Part shown: positions 1 to 5,107 of the stretch, piece by piece
Layout of the letters: the number at the start of each line of letters is the position of its first letter
Numbering within the stretch: position 1 is the stretch's first letter
Assembly: GCA_002393905.1 (NCBI GenBank)
Contig: DGSJ01000059.1
Span: forward strand, 1-7,871
Origin: Caryophanales bacterium UBA4365
GTDB lineage: Bacteria; Bacillota_I; Bacilli_A; RFN20; CAG-826
Reading direction: 5' to 3'
DNA: 7,871 nucleotides
The notes under the pieces: generated by a model
Told to the model about the DNA's origin: nothing
Database searches by the model: none
The model's input: only the letters and a program-made list of their open reading frames with translations
Translations under genes and position numbers: made by a program

Positions 1-123
1 CTAACTAGTTTCTTTCAGGAACCTTACACTATCGTTCCCTCGCTAAGAAAGAAGCTCTAATTAGCGTGTCTTCATCAACGCACTAATAATATAGACTTAT
101 TTAATTAATTATTCAAATAATTC
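1..123. other. No recognisable gene; AT-rich flank downstream of the hydrolase gene
   Basis: No credible coding sequence is visible here. Besides the inverted repeat at 7-56 there is a weaker stem at 61-86 (TTAGCGTG against CGCACTAA, one mismatch and one wobble) and an AT-only palindrome at 107-122 (AATTATT, 2-nt centre, AATAATT) just past the stop of the minus-strand hydrolase. Either could contribute to ending that transcript, but neither has the GC-rich stem plus T-run of a convincing terminator. Confidence 0.4.
7..56. repeat. Imperfect inverted repeat, possible structured RNA or transcript end
   Basis: The arm AGTTTCTTTC (7-16) pairs with GAAAGAAGCT (47-56) over 10 positions with one G-T wobble. 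Inside it GGAAC (18-22) pairs with GTTCC (34-38), leaving an 11-nt loop (23-33) and an asymmetric bulge at 39-46. No run of T follows either arm, so it is not a textbook intrinsic terminator. The repeat touches the window edge, so the element may continue to the left. I cannot say whether it is part of an RNA gene, a leader, a mobile-element end or chance. Confidence 0.35.
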
Positions 124-1284
124 TTAGTTAAGCTTAAATTCAAGCATTGCTGGATCATGGTCAGCGAAGGCAAAACCATCGTATCCTTTGTTACCTTGCT
201 TGGTTTGGATATTGGCATGAGAAATAACAGAGATGTTATCTGAGACAATAAATCCATCCACAACACAAGTAAATGTCTTACCTGGTTCCCACTCGATGTC
301 GTTATTACGACATGTTGGAGTGTTATCCGATGCCACAACGCTATATCCTTCAGTTAAAGGAGACTTGTGTTCTTCATTAAAGTATTGGTTAAGCCAATCT
401 GGAGTTTTCTTCTTTTCTCCAAATGGTTTGTTATCTTTGGTGTATTGTGGGAAATCTGGGTTATTTGTCAGTAAATCATGGTTCCAGTCACCACCAGCAA
501 CGACATAATGACCAGCATCATGAGCTGCTTTTAAGAAGGCATTTAGTTCTTCAACTTGTTTTTGACGAATCGTTCCACCTTCATCGTATGCGGACATATG
601 AGAATTAATAATGTAAAGAGTTTTTCCATTATTCACGCTGATTTCTTGAACAGCAAAACAACGGTCTAAATCAAAGAACTTACTTAAACTTGTAGAAACG
701 GTGTATTCCTTACGAGCCGCTTTTTGAACTTGGATTCTCGAAATAGTTGTTAATCCAGCATTAACTGTACCATGCATATCAGTGATTGGATATGGAAGGA
801 ATGCCGTATGGAAATTGACACAATGAACATGGTCAAAAGTGGTGAATTTCTCTTGAATCATTGTGTCTTGATTAATGTGTTTACTACGAGTGGAATTTGT
901 ATCAACTTCTTGGAACATAACGAAGTCTGGATTGTTATCTTCAATGGTCTTAATTGCACCATTTGTGTTAAATAACACAGCTTCTTTACTTCTAGCGGTG
1001 GAGTATTTACCACAAGTTGGCTTTCCTTGCTCGTCATAACCAGTATCCATGAAGAAGGTATAATCTTGCGAATAAGCACCAAAACCAATGTTATAGGAAA
1101 TGGCTTTATATGTTTGACCGACTTCGGCTTTTTCAACTGATGATTTACGGTCGACGTTAAGGTCAGTATTACCCAATCTATTGTAGGATAAAACAACGTA
1201 TAAAACGTATCCTCCAGCACCAACAACAAGTGCACCAACAACACATCCAGTGATGATGAGGATTCTTTTTAAAATCTTATTCAT
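124..1284 (-). CDS. Membrane-anchored endonuclease/exonuclease/phosphatase (EEP) family hydrolase
   Basis: The 386-residue protein belongs to the EEP superfamily of metal-dependent phosphoesterases (DNase I, exonuclease III, sphingomyelinase, inositol phosphatases). A basic start (MNKILKR) and a hydrophobic stretch at about 8-33 look like an uncleaved signal anchor, so the catalytic domain (about 58-386) probably faces outside. The family's active-site set is visible in order: N65 in SYNIGFG, E126 in FQEVD, N227 and H229 in INSHMSAYDEG, D266 and N268 in GGDWNHD, D343 in CVVDGFIV, and the terminal D375-H376 pair in DHDPAMLEF. It should therefore be an active hydrolase. The ATG at 1284 has a good ribosome site (AAGGGAG, 7 nt upstream). 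The gene is transcribed alone and diverges from dnaB. The substrate (nucleic acid, phospholipid head group or inositol phosphate) cannot be read from the sequence. Family certain, function open. Confidence 0.85.
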   Translation of the reverse strand: MNKILKRILIITGCVVGALVVGAGGYVLYVVLSYNRLGNTDLNVDRKSSVEKAEVGQTYKAISYNIGFGAYSQDYTFFMDTGYDEQGKPTCGKYSTARSKEAVLFNTNGAIKTIEDNNPDFVMFQEVDTNSTRSKHINQDTMIQEKFTTFDHVHCVNFHTAFLPYPITDMHGTVNAGLTTISRIQVQKAARKEYTVSTSLSKFFDLDRCFAVQEISVNNGKTLYIINSHMSAYDEGGTIRQKQVEELNAFLKAAHDAGHYVVAGGDWNHDLLTNNPDFPQYTKDNKPFGEKKKTPDWLNQYFNEEHKSPLTEGYSVVASDNTPTCRNNDIEWEPGKTFTCVVDGFIVSDNISVISHANIQTKQGNKGYDGFAFADHDPAMLEFKLN

Positions 1285-1298
1285 GATTATGCTCCCTT

Positions 1299-1316
1299 TT
1301 AGATGAAAACATCTAA
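1299..1316 (-). promoter_or_regulatory. Leader hairpin directly upstream of the hydrolase ribosome site
   Basis: On the minus strand TTAGATG, TTTT loop, CATCTAA forms a perfect 7-bp hairpin. Its 3' arm ends right where the Shine-Dalgarno sequence (AAGGGAG, 1298-1292) begins, and its 5' arm starts about 5 nt from the predicted transcript start. It could protect the 5' end, modulate ribosome access, or be an operator palindrome in DNA. Confidence 0.4.
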
Positions 1317-1327
1317 TTGATAAAATT

Positions 1328-1336
1328 ATTCTACCA
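1328..1336 (-). promoter_or_regulatory. Extended -10 promoter of the EEP hydrolase gene
   Basis: The minus strand reads TGG-TAGAAT: a TGn extension plus a -10 hexamer matching TATAAT at 5 of 6 positions. No good -35 lies 16-18 bp upstream (AATTAT or ATTATT), which is usual for extended -10 promoters. Transcription would start near 1321 and give a leader of about 36 nt that holds the hairpin at 1299-1316 and the ribosome site. Confidence 0.4.
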
Positions 1337-1383
1337 CAAAATTCCGACTAATAATTATATTCATGGAATGTAATTTTTAAAAA

Positions 1384-1489
1384 GTTGTGGAAAAGTTGTG
1401 CAAAGTCACGTTGAGAAGTTTTTCTTTCTTCGATGTAATCAATGCTTTTTAGATTAACGAGGTGGATAAGTTATACACAAAGTGTAAAA
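1384..1489. promoter_or_regulatory. Candidate DnaA-box cluster upstream of dnaB
   Basis: Several 9-mers match the DnaA box TTATNCACA. On the plus strand TTATACACA (1471-1479) is a perfect match. On the minus strand TTATCCACC (1469-1461) matches 8 of 9, one base away and in opposite orientation, and TTTTCCACA (1394-1386) matches 8 of 9. Weaker relatives are CTTTGCACA (1405-1397) and TTTTACACT (1489-1481). The first two elements on the left form a direct repeat GTTGTGGAAAA/GTTGTGCAAA with an 11-bp period. The group flanks the stronger dnaB promoter: one pair upstream of its -35, the rest at about +15 to +44. DnaA is known, from memory, to bind near dnaB in B. subtilis, so transcriptional control by DnaA is a reasonable inference. 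Confidence 0.5.
1411..1439 (+). promoter_or_regulatory. Candidate sigma-A promoter P1 of dnaB-dnaI
   Basis: TTGAGA (1411-1416, 5 of 6 to TTGACA), a 17-bp spacer and TGTAAT (1434-1439, 5 of 6 to TATAAT) make the best promoter in the intergenic region. Transcription would start near 1446 and leave a leader of about 108 nt. DnaA-like boxes lie on both sides of it, the perfect one about 25 bp downstream of the predicted start, a place where binding would be expected to repress. Confidence 0.5.
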
Positions 1490-1515
1490 AACGTCATTTT
1501 TCGCTATTTTTCGAT

Positions 1516-1544
1516 TTGGAACTAATATTTATTAGTGGTATCAT
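1516..1544 (+). promoter_or_regulatory. Candidate promoter P2 of dnaB, near-leaderless
   Basis: TTGGAA (1516-1521), a 17-bp spacer and TATCAT (1539-1544) form a weaker promoter. Its start would fall at about 1551-1554, on or just before the dnaB ATG at 1554. That would explain why no Shine-Dalgarno sequence precedes dnaB. The spacer is occupied almost entirely by the palindrome at 1521-1536. Confidence 0.3.
1521..1536. repeat. Perfect 16-bp palindrome, candidate operator of dnaB
   Basis: ACTAATA-TT-TATTAGT is a perfect 7-bp inverted repeat around a 2-bp centre. It ends 18 bp before the dnaB ATG and sits between the -35 and -10 elements of P2, the classic position for a dimeric repressor. I do not recognise it as the site of a known regulator. 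The half-site ACTAATA also occurs in non-coding DNA at 1347-1353 and 82-88, without a paired arm. Confidence 0.4.
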
Positions 1545-1553
1545 TTCGGCACT

Positions 1554-2816
1554 ATGGAATACGTTTTACAATCCGATGTCTACCAAATTAAATTAGCTTC
1601 TCTTATTTCTAACGTCGATAAAGACGTTATGGTGGAACTTTACCAACCTCTTGTTGGCGCAAATGCTTCCATCTTATATCTCACCCTTTTAAAGCAGAAA
1701 CGAAACGAGGGTGAAGAGAACGAATATCAGTTAACTCATTTACTAAATATTCTTCAATTCACTCCTGCTCAATATCTTTCTGCTCGTAGAATGCTTGAAG
1801 GTGTTGGATTACTTCGTTCTTATCGAAATGAAGCACGTCAATACATTTATGTATTGTACGCTCCTAAAAACCCAAAGGATTTCTTTGATGATGTTCTTTT
1901 CAAAGGTTTACTCATCCAATCAATTGGTGAAAAAGAAACCAAGAAGCTTGCTAGTCGATACAAAGTCAATCTAACAATTGATCAAGGCTTCGAAGAAGTC
2001 AGTGCATCTTTTGTTGATATTTTCCATCCAAATTATGATGATGCCGCCTTTAAGAAAAACTTCAAAGACAACTTTGTTGGACATGATGAAGGACGAATTC
2101 GCATCAACTTTAACGATGATTTATTTAGCAAATACTTATCCGATACCTTAGGTATTCCGGAATTAAGTGTTGGAAAACGTGACTTAAAAGAAATCGCTCG
2201 ATATTCAACATTATTTGGTTTTAGTGAAAAACAAATGGCTTCAGTGGTGGCTGGTTTATATAGTGTTGAAACATCTCCACATATTGACTTTGCTAAGCTT
2301 GCAATCAAAGCCGAAGAAGAACTTCGTAACAATAAACCATCCGTTTCTTTAGAAATGAGTGTGATGAAAAGCGATGATCCAATTAGTGAAAAATGTCGCT
2401 TAATGGATTCAACTGTTCCAGCCAAGTATTTAAAAATACTTCAAAACAATACTAAAGTGAGTAATTCCGATTTACAAATCGTGGAATCTCTATCTAAAAA
2501 CTACGGTTTCTCGAATGGTGTAATTAACGCGATTATTGATTACGCATTAGAGAAGTGTGAAAACACACTTAACCTCAATTACTGTGAAAAAGTCGCTTCT
2601 TCTTTAGCTAGAGGAAACGCTAAAACAGCTATTGACGCCATGAACTATCTCAACCGTAAAACAACACGAAAAAAGCCAGAAATTGCTGGTGAAAATAAAG
2701 TAAAAGTTGAAGAAAAAGTTTCTACTAAGAAACCAAAAAGCAAGATTAGTGATGATGAGATGAATGATCTATTAAAAGAACTCGATACAGAAAAGACAAG
2801 GAGGAAAGCAAGATGA
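1554..2816 (+). CDS. dnaB: DnaB, replication initiation / membrane attachment protein (DnaB-DnaD family)
   Basis: This is the Gram-positive helicase co-loader DnaB, which acts with DnaD and DnaI to place the replicative helicase at the origin and at restart forks; it is not the E. coli DnaB helicase. It has 420 residues against about 470 in B. subtilis. The N-terminal winged-helix signature is clear (LYQPLVGANASILYLTL, 29-45). A second DnaD-like helical domain spans about 285-370 (VINAIIDYALEK, 323-334). The DnaD-family YxxxIxxxW signature appears as YCEKVASSL (343-351), with Leu for Trp. A Lys/Glu-rich tail (370-420) contains ISDDEMNDLLKEL. The ATG at 1554 is the first possible start after an in-frame TAG at 1533, yet no Shine-Dalgarno sequence precedes it. 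The gene ends in TGA overlapping the dnaI ATG (ATGA), so the two are probably translationally coupled. Identity is well supported by family signature and by dnaI next door. Confidence 0.9.
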   Translation: MEYVLQSDVYQIKLASLISNVDKDVMVELYQPLVGANASILYLTLLKQKRNEGEENEYQLTHLLNILQFTPAQYLSARRMLEGVGLLRSYRNEARQYIYVLYAPKNPKDFFDDVLFKGLLIQSIGEKETKKLASRYKVNLTIDQGFEEVSASFVDIFHPNYDDAAFKKNFKDNFVGHDEGRIRINFNDDLFSKYLSDTLGIPELSVGKRDLKEIARYSTLFGFSEKQMASVVAGLYSVETSPHIDFAKLAIKAEEELRNNKPSVSLEMSVMKSDDPISEKCRLMDSTVPAKYLKILQNNTKVSNSDLQIVESLSKNYGFSNGVINAIIDYALEKCENTLNLNYCEKVASSLARGNAKTAIDAMNYLNRKTTRKKPEIAGENKVKVEEKVSTKKPKSKISDDEMNDLLKELDTEKTRRKAR

Positions 2817-3730
2817 CATTAAAAGAATTCGATAGCCATGAAATCTTAGGCACTGCCCAAGATGATGACATGAAGGCTTATATTAACCAACTTGTTAATG
2901 AACTCCGTGAAGACACTCCTGTCTATGAAAAACTCAAAGAGCTTCATCTAACAATGAAAGATGTTCGTAATAACATCGCTAAGCTTAATGACTTCCGCGA
3001 AGACTATCACTATTGTTTAAAGTGTCCAGGCATTACGGCCTGCTCTAAAAAAACTCCTCACATCTCAATGAGAGTGGAAAAAGAAGACGGTTTTGTAAAG
3101 GTTCAATATGAACCATGCCACAAAATCGTCGACCAAATTCGTCGAGATTCCCGCTATATGATCCATGATTTTCCAGACCAATGGAAATTTTCTACCTTAA
3201 AAGACATGGATTTAACCGAGAATCGTCGACCAATTATTAAAGAATTCACAAAAATCGTGAAGGGCCAATCTAGTCGATGGCTCTATCTGATTGGCAATCA
3301 TAAAGTTGGTAAATCCCACCTTCTTGTCACCATGGCAAATGAATTTATTGCGATTAAGAATGAACAAGTAGCGGTGATGAACTGTGTAGAAAGGATTAAA
3401 CAACTTTATGATCTTTCCAATAAGGAACCAGAAATTTTTGCGAATGAAATTAATCTATTCGGAGAAGTACCATTGTTAATTTTGGATGGATTCGGTGAAG
3501 AATATAAAAACGAATATATTCGTGACTCGATCATTATTCCAATTCTAGATGCACGTGAACGAAATAACCTCCCAACATGGTTTACTTCTCCGTTTACGAT
3601 TGAAGAAGTTCAAGCGCTTTATTGCGTTGGAAAAACTAGCGGACCAATCCGCAGTAAACAATTAGGAAATATCTTACGTGAGATGTGTGAAGAAGAATTT
3701 GATCTTACTGGTACATCTTACAAAAAATAG
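2813..3730 (+). CDS. dnaI: DnaI, AAA+ helicase loader (primosomal protein)
   Basis: DnaI is the ATPase that delivers the DnaC-type replicative helicase onto DNA with DnaB and DnaD. At 305 residues it is close to the B. subtilis protein. The N-terminal helicase-binding half carries likely zinc ligands C68, C71, H83 and C102 (C77 is extra). The C-terminal AAA+ half has a Walker A loop GNHKVGKS (161-168). Walker B reads LLILDGFGEE (221-230): D225 is present, but the usual second acidic residue is G226. The sensor-1 segment TWFTSP (255-260) has Pro where relatives end in Asn. R280 or R289 could serve as arginine finger or sensor. The ribosome site AAGGAGG (2798-2804) is ideal, 8 nt before the ATG, and lies inside the dnaB end. 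The 3' end overlaps the convergent mutM-coaE gene by 26 bp. Identification is firm; the catalytic changes are discussed as a finding. Confidence 0.92.
   Translation: MTLKEFDSHEILGTAQDDDMKAYINQLVNELREDTPVYEKLKELHLTMKDVRNNIAKLNDFREDYHYCLKCPGITACSKKTPHISMRVEKEDGFVKVQYEPCHKIVDQIRRDSRYMIHDFPDQWKFSTLKDMDLTENRRPIIKEFTKIVKGQSSRWLYLIGNHKVGKSHLLVTMANEFIAIKNEQVAVMNCVERIKQLYDLSNKEPEIFANEINLFGEVPLLILDGFGEEYKNEYIRDSIIIPILDARERNNLPTWFTSPFTIEEVQALYCVGKTSGPIRSKQLGNILREMCEEEFDLTGTSYKK
3631..3652 (-). terminator. Candidate intrinsic terminator of the polA/mutM-coaE operon, inside dnaI
   Basis: On the minus strand GCGGA-TTGG-TCCGC (3652-3639) forms a 5-bp, mostly GC hairpin, followed after 3 nt by TTTTT (3635-3631). 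It begins 53 nt past the mutM-coaE stop codon. The stem is short, so it is a modest candidate. It lies wholly inside the dnaI coding sequence (codons for KTSGPIRS). Confidence 0.4.
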
Positions 3731-5105
3731 TATCTAGTTTTTGATGTAAATCAGCGACTGAACCATTGTTATCAATGGTGTAGGTCGCTTTTTTGTTATT
3801 TAAATCAGCGAAACGAGCATTTAATCGCAATGCTTTTTCGATGTCTTCTTTTCGATTTTCTAAGTGCGAAATTTGACTCTTTTCATTAACTTCTAGCATT
3901 AGAGTTTTATCACAATAAAGGTCATAACCAGATTGGAAAAGAAGTGGAACTTCTGTGACGACATGTTGATCTTTTGTGCATTTTTTAATTTGTCGTTCTA
4001 GTTCTTCAATCACAAGTTCATGAATATAACGTTCAATATAACGTTTTACGCGTGGATTAGTGATGATTTCATCTCTTAAGGAGACTCGGTCAACTTTTCC
4101 ATCTTTCACTTTTAAGTGAGGAACGAAACGTCGTAATCCTTCTTGAACACTTTTTAATTCATATAAATGATGAACAATTGCATCAGAAGAAAGATAGACA
4201 AATCCTTTAGATTCAAGGTATTTACCAACTTCGCTTTTTCCTGAGCCAATTGGACCTGTTAAACCTAAAACAAATGGACGAGCAATATTGCGTTGGCAGT
4301 GTGGACAGAATGTTGTTCCTCTTCCGCCAACAAACTTCTTCACTAGAGGTGTTCCGCAGTTAACACACTTCCCCCCGTTTTGGCCATAAACTTTAAGTTC
4401 CGCGACGAATTCACCATTAATTCCCTCGGCTGGGTGATAAGAAATAACGGTGGTGCCACCTTTTTGAATGGCACGACCCATGATGTCTTTTGACCATTTC
4501 CAAATCTCATCATATTGCTTCTTTGAGAGGAGTTTTGCTGGTGTTTCTGGATGGATTTTACATGCAAAAAGCACTTCATCAACATAGATGTTGCCTAATC
4601 CAGACATCACTGATTGATCAAGTAGACATGGCTTAATCGCTACACCTTTGTTTTTGAAAGCTTCATATAAACGTGATGAGTCTTTCATCATAAATGGATC
4701 TGGGCCAATTTCATTAAGTGGTTCTCTTTCAAGATAACCATCTTTTAAAACGAGTTCCATTGTTCCGAATCTTCTGGTGTCGTTAAACGCTAGATAACTT
4801 CCATCTGTAAAATGAAACAAGACTAAATCATTGTGGTTTGGTTTGATCTTCTCATCTCGATGGTAATACTTTCCTTCCATGCGAAGATGGGAGACTAAAA
4901 CATAGTCTCGGTCGAGATGGTAAATAATATATTTACCGTAACGAGTAAAATCGAGAATTGTGGCTCCTTTTAAGACATCTTGAAATTGCTTTAGATCGCT
5001 ACGAACAGTTTGTGGACGAAAAACTTCCACATAGGAAATTGTTTTGCCTTTCGCAATGTTGTTTAAGACGTTTTTGACAGTTTCAACTTCTGGTAATTCT
5101 GGCAT
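3705..5105 (-). CDS. mutM-coaE: Fused formamidopyrimidine-DNA glycosylase (MutM) - dephospho-CoA kinase (CoaE)
   Basis: One uninterrupted 466-residue frame joins two enzymes. Residues 1-277 are MutM/Fpg, which excises 8-oxoguanine and cuts the abasic site: catalytic P2 and E3 in MPELPEVETV, K58, HLRMEG (73-78), N172 in GNIYVDE, and a zinc finger C247-x2-C250-x16-C267-x2-C270 ending with the family's closing CQ. Seven residues later comes CoaE (about 278-466), which phosphorylates dephospho-CoA: P-loop GPIGSGKS (284-291), D308 of the DxD segment, EVPLLFQSG (385-393) and IDNNGS (444-449). Neither half is truncated. At the junction I see no ATG, GTG or TTG in frame and no ribosome site, only an ATT at codon 274, so CoaE should be made as a fusion. 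MutM must start at this ATG because Pro2 is the nucleophile. The start lies 2 nt after the polA stop with no Shine-Dalgarno sequence, implying reinitiation by ribosomes finishing polA. The 3' end overlaps dnaI. Confidence 0.9.
   Translation of the reverse strand: MPELPEVETVKNVLNNIAKGKTISYVEVFRPQTVRSDLKQFQDVLKGATILDFTRYGKYIIYHLDRDYVLVSHLRMEGKYYHRDEKIKPNHNDLVLFHFTDGSYLAFNDTRRFGTMELVLKDGYLEREPLNEIGPDPFMMKDSSRLYEAFKNKGVAIKPCLLDQSVMSGLGNIYVDEVLFACKIHPETPAKLLSKKQYDEIWKWSKDIMGRAIQKGGTTVISYHPAEGINGEFVAELKVYGQNGGKCVNCGTPLVKKFVGGRGTTFCPHCQRNIARPFVLGLTGPIGSGKSEVGKYLESKGFVYLSSDAIVHHLYELKSVQEGLRRFVPHLKVKDGKVDRVSLRDEIITNPRVKRYIERYIHELVIEELERQIKKCTKDQHVVTEVPLLFQSGYDLYCDKTLMLEVNEKSQISHLENRKEDIEKALRLNARFADLNNKKATYTIDNNGSVADLHQKLDTIFCKMYQ
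3753..3794 (+). terminator. Intrinsic terminator of dnaB-dnaI, embedded antisense in coaE
   Basis: The outer stem AGCGAC (3753-3758) pairs with GTCGCT (3784-3789). After a small internal loop the inner stem ACCATTG (3762-3768) pairs with CAATGGT (3773-3779) around a TTAT loop. Six T residues (3789-3794) follow directly. It starts 23 nt after the dnaI stop, as expected for its terminator. On the opposite strand the same bases encode the conserved IDNNGS segment of CoaE. The minus strand has no T-run after the hairpin, so it should act in the plus direction only. Confidence 0.75.
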
Positions 5106-5107
5106 AT

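Noticed and set aside
1..60. A short plus-strand frame ending in TAA (LTSFFQEPYTIVPSLRKKL) as the tail of an upstream gene
   Set aside because: Nineteen residues with no family resemblance, coinciding with an inverted repeat; cannot be supported.
107..122. AT-only palindrome as an intrinsic terminator of the hydrolase gene
   Set aside because: Seven A-T pairs around a 2-nt loop would be a very weak hairpin and no T-run follows.
1384..1553. The DnaA-box cluster as the chromosomal origin oriC
   Set aside because: dnaA, dnaN or rpmH are not adjacent, the boxes are few, and promoter control of dnaB explains them better.
1462..1596. A 44-codon GTG frame overlapping the dnaB start (VDKLYTKCKKRHF...)
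   Set aside because: It has no spaced ribosome site, runs through the DnaA-like boxes and promoter P2, and overlaps dnaB out of frame; most likely chance.
1554..2816. Mycoplasma-type code in which TGA means Trp
   Set aside because: dnaB ends in TGA at the expected place with a classic ATGA overlap, and all Trp codons in the other genes are TGG; no in-frame TGA is needed anywhere.
3705..5105. Two separate genes, mutM and coaE, artificially joined
   Set aside because: The frame is continuous, both halves are full length, and no start codon or ribosome site lies at the joint; a sequencing error cannot be fully excluded without reads.
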